Counted from the stretch's first letter, positions 42,383 to 51,387 are shown. The stretch: 64,000 nt of DNA from Limosilactobacillus frumenti DSM 13145 (GCF_001436045.1 NZ_AZER01000013.1:1-64000), one strand, 5' to 3'. Numbers and translations are program-made. The notes: generated from the sequence alone by a model not told the origin.

Positions 42383-42805
42383 ATGGCAATTGAAGTTACT
42401 GCAGGGGCAGTTGTTTATCGACGGAATGATACTGGTGACATTGAATACTTGTTACTGCAAAGTCAGAATAAGGGACACTTCTGGGGTTTCCCTAAGGGTC
42501 ATGTAGAAGGTTCTGAAACCTTACTGGAAACAGCGCAACGTGAAATTAAGGAAGAAACACAACTCGTCTTGCCAATCGACACCAGTTTCCACGTTTATAC
42601 CGAGTATGACTTGCCAAATGGTAACCGGAAACAGATGACATTGTATACGGCGGAGTTAAATCAATCTGAAGATATTCAACTACAGGTTGAGGAAATTAAA
42701 AACTGTGGTTGGTTCACATACGCGGATGCACGGGAACGGCTAACTTACGATAATCTGAAAGAACTCCTCGATCAAGTTAATACTTACCTGGTAAATAAGG
42801 CATAA
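42383..42805 (+). CDS. Nudix hydrolase (Ap4A hydrolase-like)
   Basis: A 140-residue enzyme. The Nudix box GHVEGSETLLETAQREIKEET (about 38-58) is intact with the metal-binding REIKEE core. The opening TAGAVVYRRNDTGDIEYLLLQ is typical of bis(5'-nucleosyl)-tetraphosphatases, which cleave Ap4A and related alarmones. GGGAGG precedes the ATG. Its stop TAA overlaps the ATG of the kinase-like gene by one base, so the two are coupled. Confidence 0.9.
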   Translation: MAIEVTAGAVVYRRNDTGDIEYLLLQSQNKGHFWGFPKGHVEGSETLLETAQREIKEETQLVLPIDTSFHVYTEYDLPNGNRKQMTLYTAELNQSEDIQLQVEEIKNCGWFTYADARERLTYDNLKELLDQVNTYLVNKA

Positions 42806-43362
42806 TGGTAAATAAAGTATATGTAATTGCTGGGGCAGCCGGATCTGGTAAAACCACCGTTGCCAACTACCTTCAGCGGCAGTACCAAATGCAACGAGTA
42901 ATCACTCATACGACACGACCACCACGGTCAAGTGAACAAGAGGGCGTTGACTATCACTTTGAAAGTGAACAATCGATGGAGCGGTTGCACCTGTTAGAAG
43001 AGGTGGAGTATGACCATCATCACTATGGTTCGTCAATGGAAAGTTTGGAAGCTGGCTGGTCAACGGGACATGACAATGTGATCGTCCTCGATACGAAGGG
43101 AGCGTTGACCTATCATCAAAAGCTTCCTCACCAAGCGATTATTATCTTTTTAACAGTCAGCCGACTAACTGTCTTGGCTAAACGAATGCAGCTGCGTGGT
43201 GATCAGCCATCCGCAATCGATTCGCGTCTGCATAGTCGTGAGTATCATCGTGATCTAAATCTACCCAATTACTTAAAGGGGATTGCTCACGTGATTGTAA
43301 ATGATGACTGGACGACCACCAAACGGCAAATTGACCAATTAATCGCTCAATTAGGTAAATAA
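42805..43362 (+). CDS. Guanylate-kinase-like P-loop protein
   Basis: A 185-residue NMP-kinase-fold protein: P-loop GAAGSGKTT (about 9-17), THTTRPPRSSEQEGVDYHF (about 36-54) matching the GMP-binding segment of guanylate kinases, and a C-terminal RxxxR-type lid. It lacks several residues of canonical Gmk, and a separate Gmk is expected elsewhere, so the substrate is uncertain. Some relatives act on nucleosides or serve as regulators. It is coupled to the Nudix gene. Confidence 0.8.
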   Translation: MVNKVYVIAGAAGSGKTTVANYLQRQYQMQRVITHTTRPPRSSEQEGVDYHFESEQSMERLHLLEEVEYDHHHYGSSMESLEAGWSTGHDNVIVLDTKGALTYHQKLPHQAIIIFLTVSRLTVLAKRMQLRGDQPSAIDSRLHSREYHRDLNLPNYLKGIAHVIVNDDWTTTKRQIDQLIAQLGK

Positions 43363-43406
43363 TATTTCATTTCTGCTATAATGTTTGTTCTTAAGGAGGT
43401 GGCATA

Positions 43407-43847
43407 ATGAATGAACTGATTGAACGTGCACATTCTTTAATGAAAAAACATCACTTGCGGTCAACTAAGCAGCGACAACTGATCATTGAACGACTAGTAC
43501 AAGATCCAGACCGTTACATTAATATTATGGAAGTTGACCGGTTCTTGCGGCAGACATACCCAGGAGTCAGTCATGATACCATTTATCGTAATATGAAAGA
43601 ATTTGCAGACTGCGGGATCGTCGAGTTATGCGCTAATGGCGATCAGATGCAGGTTAAGTACCGGTGTGATGTTAACCACCACCATCATTTTATTTGTGAT
43701 GTTTGTGGGAAGGTGCAGGAAATTCAGATGCCACCGCTTGACCAACAATTCTTTGCCCAGCAATTACCAGGAGCAAAAATTACGGGTCATACTTTTGAAT
43801 TGCATGGGGTTTGTGCTAATTGCCAAAAGAAACAAGGTTCAAAATAA
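43407..43847 (+). CDS. Fur-family metal-responsive regulator
   Basis: A 146-residue protein with an N-terminal winged helix (STKQRQLIIERL and YPGVSHDTIYRNMKEFADCG, about 20-70) and the metal-binding dimerisation domain: HHHHFICDVCGKVQEI and GVCANCQKK give two CxxC structural zinc sites. The family includes Fur, Zur and PerR; the His-rich HHHH segment is shared by all, so metal specificity cannot be called. AAGGAGG is upstream. The next gene starts 70 bp later. Confidence 0.9.
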   Translation: MNELIERAHSLMKKHHLRSTKQRQLIIERLVQDPDRYINIMEVDRFLRQTYPGVSHDTIYRNMKEFADCGIVELCANGDQMQVKYRCDVNHHHHFICDVCGKVQEIQMPPLDQQFFAQQLPGAKITGHTFELHGVCANCQKKQGSK

Positions 43848-43917
43848 CTTCATATTTCCTTAATAATTGTTGACGGAAAAAGCGAGTATGATAGAGCTAT
43901 GAAAAGGAGCATTTAAT

Positions 43918-44355
43918 ATGGCAAAAAAAATACCACCTATCGTTACCCCCTTTGCTCTATTTTCAATTGCCTTAGCATTGGGTGCAACTAACGTTGTGAT
44001 TAACAAAGCGACACACACTTCTGAAGGGGCCAAAGTCACACGGACCTCTTCATCATTTAATGATCGGGATCAACAAAATGAGCGGAATTCATCTAGTCGG
44101 GCAAGTTCCCAAGATGATGATAATAACCCGCAACAATCAAGTTCCCACGCTACTAATAATAACAATCAGCAAAATACTGATGATAATAACAATGACGATA
44201 ATGAAACGCGACAGAGTTCGACCCAGAATCATAGTAACAACAATCAGCAAACTGGCAATCAAACCAATAATACTGCTGGGACGAATAATGCGGGCACTAA
44301 CACTGCCAATACGAATAGCACTAACACTGCCAATACGAATAGCACTAACGATTAG
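43918..44355 (+). CDS. Asn/Ser/Gln-rich secreted or membrane-anchored low-complexity protein
   Basis: A 145-residue protein with an N-terminal hydrophobic segment (about 9-29, PPIVTPFALFSIALALGAT) and then an almost wholly disordered region of Asn, Ser, Gln, Asp and Thr. The C-terminus consists of NTANTNST repeats produced by 24-bp tandem duplications. There is no LPxTG motif or lipobox. It may be a surface spacer or mucin-like protein exposed through a single anchor; function unknown. AAAAGGAG lies before the ATG, and the following membrane gene starts 18 bp downstream. Confidence 0.75.
   Translation: MAKKIPPIVTPFALFSIALALGATNVVINKATHTSEGAKVTRTSSSFNDRDQQNERNSSSRASSQDDDNNPQQSSSHATNNNNQQNTDDNNNDDNETRQSSTQNHSNNNQQTGNQTNNTAGTNNAGTNTANTNSTNTANTNSTND
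44295..44353 (+). repeat. 24-bp tandem repeat inside the Asn-rich gene
   Basis: CACTAACACTGCCAATACGA followed by ATAG occurs at 44295-44318 and again at 44319-44342, with the start of a third copy (CACTAACG) before the stop. Each unit adds eight residues (NTANTNST). Copy number is likely to vary between strains by slippage. Confidence 0.85.
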
Positions 44356-44373
44356 GTGAGGTGAACTGGATTA

Positions 44374-45222
44374 ATGTTTAGCTTTCTAGATATGATTAAC
44401 TCATCATTGAGTTATTTCAACCTGGACGTTAAGTTAAAAAACCGGATTTATATTGTGCTCGGCTTTTTAGGCGACTGCTACCTGGTTTATGTTACCTTCC
44501 GGCTCTTTGCTAACCATGTTTGGTTGCGGGCTTTTCTTTATTGCTTGGCAATGGTGGCGTTAACTTACTTCCTTTATCTTAACTTTGTCTTTTATTTTTT
44601 AGGAAAAACCTCGGAATTTGACTTCTTGTCACCAAAGATTGCCAAGGTGACTGGTCAAAAATTTGCAGAGAATGGCACCCCAAGTCGTGGCCGGCGGGAA
44701 GATAGTCGTTTTTCGACTGGCTTGGCCAACCAATCTAATGGGCTGTTTGCTGGTGAAGACACAATTCCAGCGCAAGTTGCCATTGATAGTCGTGAGCAGG
44801 CAAACCTTCAAGAAGTGGTTGACCGGCTATTAATGGAGCAGATCTTTGTAAATGACTTCAATGGCATGAGCGAAAGGGATATTATTGCGCAATACAAAGA
44901 GACGGAGCGACCGGTACAAGCATTGAATACTGAATCAATTCCTCCGTATTTTGAATTGGTCCATGACCCAATGAAACATCGCCTGGAGATTTATATGGGG
45001 ATGAACCAGATGGAACGTAAGCCCGTTGGTCACATTACTAAGATCGGATTAACCGACGTTCGGGAAGCCCACCAAAAGTACCGAATTTATCTTGCTAACC
45101 TGGTTGTAACTGGTGGGCCAAACAAGATTCCGGGACGGAGTGGGACGACGATTATGACCACCGCCGACTATGGCTTGCGGGCCCAAGTCGCTTACCGGGA
45201 AAGAAATAGTAGCAATCTTTAA
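44374..45222 (+). CDS. Conserved lactobacillar membrane protein of unknown function (DUF6681-like)
   Basis: A 282-residue protein with three hydrophobic segments near the N-terminus (about 23-80; IYIVLGFLGDCYLVYVTFRL is the first) and a large soluble C-domain. It resembles a family seen next to DNA- or envelope-related genes in lactobacilli that I believe is called DUF6681, a name I cannot verify here. The GTGAGGTGA site precedes ATG 44374. Likely co-transcribed with the Asn-rich gene, ending at a strong terminator. No function can be assigned. Confidence 0.65.
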   Translation: MFSFLDMINSSLSYFNLDVKLKNRIYIVLGFLGDCYLVYVTFRLFANHVWLRAFLYCLAMVALTYFLYLNFVFYFLGKTSEFDFLSPKIAKVTGQKFAENGTPSRGRREDSRFSTGLANQSNGLFAGEDTIPAQVAIDSREQANLQEVVDRLLMEQIFVNDFNGMSERDIIAQYKETERPVQALNTESIPPYFELVHDPMKHRLEIYMGMNQMERKPVGHITKIGLTDVREAHQKYRIYLANLVVTGGPNKIPGRSGTTIMTTADYGLRAQVAYRERNSSNL

Positions 45223-45234
45223 AATACGATACAG

Positions 45235-45268
45235 ATTCCTCGGCATTTGGATGTGCCGAGGAATTTTT
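45235..45268 (+). terminator. Rho-independent terminator
   Basis: ATTCCTCGGCA pairs perfectly with TGCCGAGGAAT, followed by TTTTAT. Confidence 0.94.
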
Positions 45269-45306
45269 ATGCTTTCTCAACTCAAAACGTGAGGAGTATA
45301 ATCAAA

Positions 45307-45528
45307 TTGGAAGAAGAGAAAGGGATTACATGGGGAGTGACCACAGTGTCTTATAAGGTTAATTGACATTGCTTTAAAGAACTTTCCTTTTATCTTAGTT
45401 TATTAGTTATGTTAATTTGGATTGCTCCAGTATTTACTGCTACTTCTATATTAGAGGTTTACTTTTGCTTGGCATGTCTACTTTTAGGAATTTATTTCAC
45501 TGCCAAAATTGTTGTTAAAAAGGTATAG
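45307..45528 (+). pseudogene. Probable broken small membrane protein gene (in-frame stop)
   Basis: A single reading frame runs from TTG 45307 (GAGGAG ten bases before) as LEEEKGITWGVTTVSYKVN, meets TGA at 45364, then continues in frame as HCFKELSFYLSLLVMLIWIA, further hydrophobic residues (PVFTATSILEVYFCLACLLL) and GIYFTAKIVVKKV to a stop at 45528. The post-stop half forms two membrane helices with a positive tail, like small lactobacillar membrane proteins, and a terminator follows at 45549. This looks like a gene inactivated by one nonsense change, or a two-part remnant. There is no other gene in the 480-bp gap. Confidence 0.5.
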
Positions 45529-45548
45529 TTTCATGAGACGATAAACAG

Positions 45549-45576
45549 TAGAGCTTTTTTAAGCTCTATTTTTATT
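45549..45576 (+). terminator. Rho-independent terminator behind the remnant
   Basis: TAGAGCTT pairs with AAGCTCTA around a T4 loop, followed by TTTTTATTTT. Confidence 0.8.
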
Positions 45577-45705
45577 TTGTGAATGATACAAATTCATCAT
45601 TTTGTCTTTTTATTGAACATCAATCTTAAATTACCCCTGTTGTTTCATATGGACACGATTTATACTATTCATTGCTAAATTGGATAATAAAAGGGGGGAG
45701 ACACC

Positions 45706-46272
45706 ATGCGAGTAACCAGAACGACACGCGATTTTCAAAACGCATTACTAACGCTACTTGAAGATCACTCATTTGAACGGTTGACAGTTGACCAAATTTG
45801 TCGTGAGGCAATGTTACACCGCAGTAGCTTCTATCGTTATTTTCGTGACAAGTATGACTTGCTTGAACAAACGCTCAACAGTCAAGTCAGTCGGGTGATC
45901 AATAACAGTGATTCTGAAGAAGATATCATTAACCAATTGATTAACTACATTGCCCAGCACAAGAACGTGTTCCGGCATTTGGCTTCTGAAACTGCTCATA
46001 GTTCCTTATATTCAGAAATGATGCACATCATTAGTAAGATTCTTCTGGAACGGCGCCATGAAAAGAGCAATGATACCGTTATTAAATTACTGCAAAGTGC
46101 TGATGATCCAGAAATGCTGGCCTACATTTTGTCGGGCGGGATTATTGGAACATTCTACTGGTGGCAAGAACAGAACTATGATGTTTCCATTGATCAGGTT
46201 GTGAAGTTCGCCGAAGAAGCGCTCATCTCCTTATCCAATGGGCAAAGAATGATGAGAAAGAAACACGCGTAA
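45706..46272 (+). CDS. TetR-family transcriptional regulator
   Basis: A 188-residue protein with the TetR helix-turn-helix at the N-terminus (LTVDQICREAMLHRSSFYRYF, about 25-45) followed by a helical ligand domain of the TetR_C group often found beside YhgE genes. It ends 14 bp before the large YhgE/Pip gene, so it probably controls that transporter. The AGGGGGGAG ribosome-binding site is strong. The effector is unknown. Confidence 0.92.
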   Translation: MRVTRTTRDFQNALLTLLEDHSFERLTVDQICREAMLHRSSFYRYFRDKYDLLEQTLNSQVSRVINNSDSEEDIINQLINYIAQHKNVFRHLASETAHSSLYSEMMHIISKILLERRHEKSNDTVIKLLQSADDPEMLAYILSGGIIGTFYWWQEQNYDVSIDQVVKFAEEALISLSNGQRMMRKKHA

Positions 46273-46286
46273 GAGGAGAGATAGAT

Positions 46287-48872
46287 ATGTGGAGAATGAT
46301 TAAAGCTGAATTTAGCAATATTCGGCATAATCGTCTGCTCTTGATTTCCACGCTGGTCATCTGTCTGATTCCATTTATGTACAGTATCTTCTTCCTGAAG
46401 TCTGTCTGGGATCCATACGGCAGTACTGAAAACTTACCGGTAGCGGTGGTTAATAAGGATATACCAGTCGAGTATCAAGGCCGGACAATGGACGTTGGTA
46501 ACCAAATGGTCAAGCAACTGCGCCATAATAAACAATTGAAGTGGGAGATTGTTTCACCAGCAAAGGCTAAATATGGGCTGTCACACCGGCAATACTATAC
46601 AGTTGTGACAATTCCAAAAGACTTTTCTAAGGATGCCACGACCGTATTGCACAAACACCCAACCCAAATGAAGTTAAAATACGAAACCAATGGATCATTA
46701 AACTACATTGGTCAAGTTATTAGTCAATTGGGGATGACTAAGTTAAATCAAAAGATTCGCGCCCAGGTTACGGAAGCTTACGCAACGGTGATGTTCCAGG
46801 CCTTACATAAAGTTGGGAAAGGAATGTCGACCGCCGCTTCTGGTTCTAAGCAACTAAGCAACGGAATGATGACCTTGCAAGATGGCTTTAACCAATATTT
46901 TGCTGGTGTTTCCCAGGTTAATAACGGGGTTCAAACTCTGAAGATGGGGGTGGCTCCACTGGCAGCTGGGGCGCAACAGTTAGCGGCGGGTTCCGCTACT
47001 TTGCAAAACGGGCTTGCCCAATACACTGGTGGTGTTGGTCAACTCGGTGCTGGGTTGAATCAGCTAATGGCTAATTCCGGTGCGCTGAACTCTGGTGCTA
47101 GCCAATTGCAAGGTGGCTTAGGACAATTAAGTGCTAAGTCAGGTGATCTACAAGGTGGTGCCAGTCAGCTGTCAAATGGTGCTAATCAACTGAACGCTGC
47201 TGTTAACGCCAGCTTCGGTAGTATGGACTTTAATGGCATTATGGGTGCCATGAACCAGGCCGATCAATTAAAGGCTGGCTTAGGACAACTCCAAACCGGC
47301 TTGAGCCAGGCTAAAGCGGCCTTATCTGGTGTTCAAGAGAGTGCTGGGAAGCTTCAACAAGCTTCTGGGGCACTGCAGGGTGCTTCACAGGCAGGTAATC
47401 AATTGCGGAGCGTTGGTCAAAATGATGGTCAAATAGCCGCATTAGCTGGCCAAATTGCTAGTGATTCTCATGCCAGTGCTGAAACTAAAGCTGCTGCCCA
47501 ACAGATTCAACAAAAGGCCAGTGCCAATGTTTCAACGATCTCAGGATTATCAGGAACCCTTGGTCAATTAAACAGTTTGGGCTCAGCATTAAATGGTATG
47601 CAATCGCAATTGAACCAGTTGTCACAAATGAATACAGTCCTTAATAATGCTGATGGGACTTTACAACAAGCTAACCAGCTATTAACGAAGCTGGATGGTT
47701 ACAAAGGTTCATTAGCAGGAATGCCTGAGCAAGCCCAAAAGCTAAAAGAGGCCACTAGTCAATTATCTTCTGGTGCCACAACGTTAAACGCTGGCGTTAA
47801 CCAATACACGAACGGCGTTAATACCGCCGCTGCTGGTGCTGGAACCTTAACATCTGGTATTGGTCAATACACTGCTGGTGTTGCTCAAGCCGGTGCCGGT
47901 GCCGCAAAGCTAAACGCTAACTCTGGCGCCTTAAACGCCGGTGCTGGTCAATTAGCTGGTGCTTTAGGTCAATTAAATGCTAAGGTGCCTGCTTTAACTG
48001 CTGGAATTAATCAATTAGCCGCTGGAACTCAACAGTTAGTTGACAACTCACCACAGTTAACACAAGGGATTGTTAAATTAAATGCTGGAGCAAGTAAATT
48101 GGCAGTTGCTTTAGCTAAGGGTGCTCGTCAAGTCACGGCGCTCAAGCCAAACCACAATACCGCGAAAATGTTTGCTGAACCTTCAGTCGAAAAGCACACC
48201 AATTACTCATACGTTCCAAACTATGGTCACGCTTTGGCACCTTATGTTCTGTCAGTTGCTTTGTATGTTGGTATGCTGGTCTTCAACTTTGTTTACCCAA
48301 TTCGACGGGTGGCCTTACCAGGGCAATCAGCTGTTTCATGGTGGGCAAGTAAGGTTGTTGTTGGTGGTTGTGCCGCAATCGCGATGGCAGTTGTTGAATG
48401 TGCCATCATGATGGCTTGTGGCTTAACTATTGACCATGTTCCATCATTCTTCTTAACGACCGCAATGTTTGGCCTTGCTTCAATGGCTGTCGTTATGTTC
48501 TTATCCATGACCTTCGATAACCCTGGTCGATTTGTTGCAATGGTTCTGCTGATGCTTCAGCTTGGTGGTTCTGGTGGGACTTTCCCAATGGAAGTAACGA
48601 TGAAGTTCTACAACGTCATTCACTGGTACTTGCCAATGACATACTCCATCTTAGGATTGCGTGATTCGATTTCTGGTGGACTCGGGGCACATTACACAAT
48701 GTTCTGTAACCTAGTTCTCCTAGGAATCGCAGTAGTCTTCAATTTGCTGTTGCTGTTGACAATGGCCGGAATCTCATCCCACCGTTTCAACGGTCCACAA
48801 GTGGCCTCTGATGCAGAAAATGCTCACGGTCCAATGGGTGAGGGTGATGGCTTTACCTCAGATAAAAAGTAA
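46287..48872 (+). CDS. YhgE/Pip-family ABC-2-like membrane protein
   Basis: An 861-residue protein: one N-terminal membrane segment (about 17-38), a very long extracytoplasmic region, and five to six C-terminal membrane segments (about 650-850), the architecture of YhgE/Pip (phage infection protein, EsaA-like) families. The external region (about 170-610) is a string of heptad-like repeats of the form LxxGAxQLxxGLxQL, giving an elongated coiled-coil stalk. Relatives are phage receptors or export components of type VII-like systems and drug exporters. No ATPase gene is nearby. AGGAG precedes ATG 46287. Confidence 0.88.
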   Translation: MWRMIKAEFSNIRHNRLLLISTLVICLIPFMYSIFFLKSVWDPYGSTENLPVAVVNKDIPVEYQGRTMDVGNQMVKQLRHNKQLKWEIVSPAKAKYGLSHRQYYTVVTIPKDFSKDATTVLHKHPTQMKLKYETNGSLNYIGQVISQLGMTKLNQKIRAQVTEAYATVMFQALHKVGKGMSTAASGSKQLSNGMMTLQDGFNQYFAGVSQVNNGVQTLKMGVAPLAAGAQQLAAGSATLQNGLAQYTGGVGQLGAGLNQLMANSGALNSGASQLQGGLGQLSAKSGDLQGGASQLSNGANQLNAAVNASFGSMDFNGIMGAMNQADQLKAGLGQLQTGLSQAKAALSGVQESAGKLQQASGALQGASQAGNQLRSVGQNDGQIAALAGQIASDSHASAETKAAAQQIQQKASANVSTISGLSGTLGQLNSLGSALNGMQSQLNQLSQMNTVLNNADGTLQQANQLLTKLDGYKGSLAGMPEQAQKLKEATSQLSSGATTLNAGVNQYTNGVNTAAAGAGTLTSGIGQYTAGVAQAGAGAAKLNANSGALNAGAGQLAGALGQLNAKVPALTAGINQLAAGTQQLVDNSPQLTQGIVKLNAGASKLAVALAKGARQVTALKPNHNTAKMFAEPSVEKHTNYSYVPNYGHALAPYVLSVALYVGMLVFNFVYPIRRVALPGQSAVSWWASKVVVGGCAAIAMAVVECAIMMACGLTIDHVPSFFLTTAMFGLASMAVVMFLSMTFDNPGRFVAMVLLMLQLGGSGGTFPMEVTMKFYNVIHWYLPMTYSILGLRDSISGGLGAHYTMFCNLVLLGIAVVFNLLLLLTMAGISSHRFNGPQVASDAENAHGPMGEGDGFTSDKK

Positions 48873-48879
48873 AATAATT

Positions 48880-48912
48880 AAGGAGTCTGGATTATTTCTC
48901 TGGACTCCTTTT
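48880..48912 (+). terminator. Rho-independent terminator of the yhgE-type gene
   Basis: AAGGAGTC pairs with GACTCCTT, followed by TT. Confidence 0.85.
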
Positions 48913-48959
48913 ATGTTGCAAACGAATTCTTGCCTTTTGGTTAATTCCAGGCGATTCGA

Positions 48960-48988
48960 TTTGGAATGTCACAATCTAATGATAAAAT
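48960..48988 (+). promoter_or_regulatory. Promoter of the D-lactate dehydrogenase gene
   Basis: TTTGGA (48960-48965), 17 bp, TAAAAT (48983-48988). A short dyad GCACT-TAAT-AGTGC at 48999-49012, just after the expected start of transcription, could be an operator or a 5' hairpin. Confidence 0.5.
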
Positions 48989-49042
48989 TGACATGAAAGC
49001 ACTTAATAGTGCACCAAATTTATATGAAGGACGGGATTAGAC

Positions 49043-50038
49043 ATGAAGCTCATTATGTATAGCGTTGGTGATAAGGAAGTCCCATTTATTAAGGCGTTTG
49101 CAGACAAGAAGGGTTACAACATTAAGATGGTCGACCAGCCACTCAATGATGATACTGTTGACCTAGCAAACGGTTATGATGGGATTTCCATCCAGCAGAC
49201 TTCTAGTCTGGGAAGTGAAAAGGTCTATGAAAAGCTAGCCAACTTTGGGATCAAACAGATCTCTGTCCGGATGGTCGGTGTAGACATGATTAATTTGGAT
49301 GCTGCTAAAGCTAATAACTTGAAGATTACCAACGTTCCCGTATATTCACCACGGGCAATTGCGGAAATGGGAGTTGCCCATGCGATGTACCTATTACGGC
49401 GGATCGGTATTTTCAAGCAACGGATGCTGGAAGATCACGACTTTGCCTGGAGCAAGGACATGATCTCTAATGAAATCTACAACTTAACAGTCGGAATTGT
49501 CGGTCTTGGCAACATTGGGGGAGCAACTGCTCAGATATACAAAGCCTTGGGTGCAAAGGTGATTGCTTATGATCCATCCTACAATGTGGAATACGAACCA
49601 TTCGTGGAGTACACCGACTTTGACACGGTTATTAAAAACGCCGACATTTTGTCCCTCCACACGCCATTACTGCCTAGCACTGAGAACATGATTGCGGCTC
49701 CCCAATTCAAGGAAATGAAGGACACCGCATACCTGATCAATATGGCACGGGGAAAGCTGGTTAACACCGCTGACTTAATTGCTGCTTTGAAGAATCACCA
49801 AATTGCCGGTGCTGGTTTGGATACCCTTGCTGATGAAACAACTTACTTTAGTAAGAAGGTTTCGGCTGAAGATGTTCCAGAGGACTTCAAAGAATTAGTC
49901 CATATGCCAAATGTCGTTATTACTCCGCATACCGCTTTCCTGACAAAGACGTCTGTCCGGAATATGGTTGAAATTAGCTTGAACGATGCCGTTAAGATCA
50001 TTAATGGTGGTTATTCTAAGAACGAAATTCGTTTGTAA
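49043..50038 (+). CDS. ldhD: D-lactate dehydrogenase
   Basis: A 331-residue NAD-dependent D-2-hydroxyacid dehydrogenase: GIVGLGNIGG (about 151-160) binds NAD. Arg in MARGKLVNT (about 235), Glu in LADET (about 264) and His in TPHTAF (about 296) form the active site. Length and pattern match lactobacillar D-LDH, reducing pyruvate to D-lactate in the cytoplasm as a main end reaction of fermentation. GGACGGGA is the ribosome-binding region. It is monocistronic, convergent with hflX. Confidence 0.94.
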   Translation: MKLIMYSVGDKEVPFIKAFADKKGYNIKMVDQPLNDDTVDLANGYDGISIQQTSSLGSEKVYEKLANFGIKQISVRMVGVDMINLDAAKANNLKITNVPVYSPRAIAEMGVAHAMYLLRRIGIFKQRMLEDHDFAWSKDMISNEIYNLTVGIVGLGNIGGATAQIYKALGAKVIAYDPSYNVEYEPFVEYTDFDTVIKNADILSLHTPLLPSTENMIAAPQFKEMKDTAYLINMARGKLVNTADLIAALKNHQIAGAGLDTLADETTYFSKKVSAEDVPEDFKELVHMPNVVITPHTAFLTKTSVRNMVEISLNDAVKIINGGYSKNEIRL

Positions 50039-50044
50039 GACAGC

Positions 50045-50079
50045 AAAAAAGGACTGAGCTTCAAAACTCAGTCCTTTTT
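50045..50079. terminator. Bidirectional terminator
   Basis: AAAAAGGACTGAG pairs perfectly with CTCAGTCCTTTTT between ldhD and hflX. Confidence 0.95.
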
Positions 50080-50085
50080 ATTACT

Positions 50086-51363
50086 TTATTTAACAGCATA
50101 CTTTTCATATTTAGCGTAATCTTCCGCTGATAATTCCAGGGTTAGTAGAGTACCGCTGCTCTGGTATTCGGTATTTAAGATATTGGTATGTTCGTTGAAG
50201 TATGATACTACTGCACCATCCTTAAATGGAACCAACATCTTAGCCTCCACGTAATCCTTGAAGAGGTGCTTCCGGATCACGGAGGTCAGCAGGTCAAGCG
50301 ACTCGCTTTGTTTAGCAGAGATGATGATTCGATCATCACCCTCCATGACTGGATATTCCATTTCGGTCTTGTCAGCTTTATTGAAGACGTAAATCATTGG
50401 AATATTCTCAATGCCAATCTGTTTAAGCGTCTTACTGGTGGTCTTCATCATTTCCTCATAGTGGGGGTCAGAAACATCGATCACTTGAATCAAGAGGTCA
50501 GCACTTGCAGCTTCGGCCAGCGTCGACTTGAATGATTCCACCAAGTGCGTTGGTAACTTGCTGACAAACCCAACGGTATCAGATAACAGGAAACGCTTCT
50601 GGTCAGGCAGGTGCAGTTGCCGAACACTGGTGTCAAGCGTTGCAAAGAGCATGTCTTTTTCGAAAACAGTCTTATCTTCAACCGCACCGTATCGCCGAAC
50701 CAGGCCATTCATGATGGTGGACTTACCAGCGTTAGTGTAGCCAACTAGGGCTGCCGTTGGGATATTACTCTTTTCCCGTTGCTTTCGTTTAACTTCTTCA
50801 GAGCGATCAATCGCTGACAATTCATGACGGAGGTGATTGATTGAACGTTGAATCGTCCGTCGATCCATTTCCAACTGTGTTTCACCAGAACCACGGTTGG
50901 TGAAGCCGCTACCTCCACCAGTTTGCTGGTCAAGCCGTTGGTTGGCGGATGTTTGCAAGCGTGGTAAACGGTATTGCAATTGAGCAATCTGAACCTGCAG
51001 CTTGGCTTCTTTTGACTTTGCGCGTTCGGCAAAAATCTCCAGGATTAAAGCTGTTCGGTCTAAAACCCGACACCCCAGTTCATTTTCGAGGTTTCGTAAC
51101 TGGCTTGGTGTCAGTTCATCATTTGTAATTAATGTATGGACATGGTCATTAAAGACCCGTTCTTTTAACTCTTCGACTTTCCCGCTCCCAAAGTAAGTGG
51201 CAGGGTTAGGACGGTCAATTGCCTGAGATACCTGACCGACAACTTCCATATGGTTGGCCTGAGCTAACTCAGCTAATTCACGCATCGAATAGTCGAAATC
51301 TTCTTGCTCCGTGTTTAAGCCGGAGATCAATACTTGTTCTTCAGTTTGTATGTTTGTTTCCAT
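50086..51363 (-). CDS. hflX: Ribosome-associated GTPase HflX
   Basis: A 425-residue GTPase: the N-terminal HflX domain (about 15-190, including GSGKVEELKERV and LDRTALILEIFAERAKSKEAK), then the G domain with GYTNAGKST (G1, about 207), the SDTVGF element (G3) and NKADK (G4). The glycine-rich TGGGSGFTNRGSGE linker is characteristic. It splits stalled 70S ribosomes under stress. Leftward neighbour is the phosphatase, 24 bp away, so the two may be co-transcribed. Confidence 0.95.
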   Translation of the reverse strand: METNIQTEEQVLISGLNTEQEDFDYSMRELAELAQANHMEVVGQVSQAIDRPNPATYFGSGKVEELKERVFNDHVHTLITNDELTPSQLRNLENELGCRVLDRTALILEIFAERAKSKEAKLQVQIAQLQYRLPRLQTSANQRLDQQTGGGSGFTNRGSGETQLEMDRRTIQRSINHLRHELSAIDRSEEVKRKQREKSNIPTAALVGYTNAGKSTIMNGLVRRYGAVEDKTVFEKDMLFATLDTSVRQLHLPDQKRFLLSDTVGFVSKLPTHLVESFKSTLAEAASADLLIQVIDVSDPHYEEMMKTTSKTLKQIGIENIPMIYVFNKADKTEMEYPVMEGDDRIIISAKQSESLDLLTSVIRKHLFKDYVEAKMLVPFKDGAVVSYFNEHTNILNTEYQSSGTLLTLELSAEDYAKYEKYAVK

Positions 51364-51387
51364 TGAAGAAAGAATTTCCCCCTTGGT

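Noticed and set aside
42805-43362. Housekeeping guanylate kinase gmk.
   Set aside because: It has the fold and the N-terminal signature but lacks several canonical residues and is coupled to a Nudix gene, so no symbol was given.
45331-45357. Short plus-strand ORF MGSDHSVL behind AAAGGG.
   Set aside because: Eight codons with no context; it lies in another frame of the broken membrane gene.
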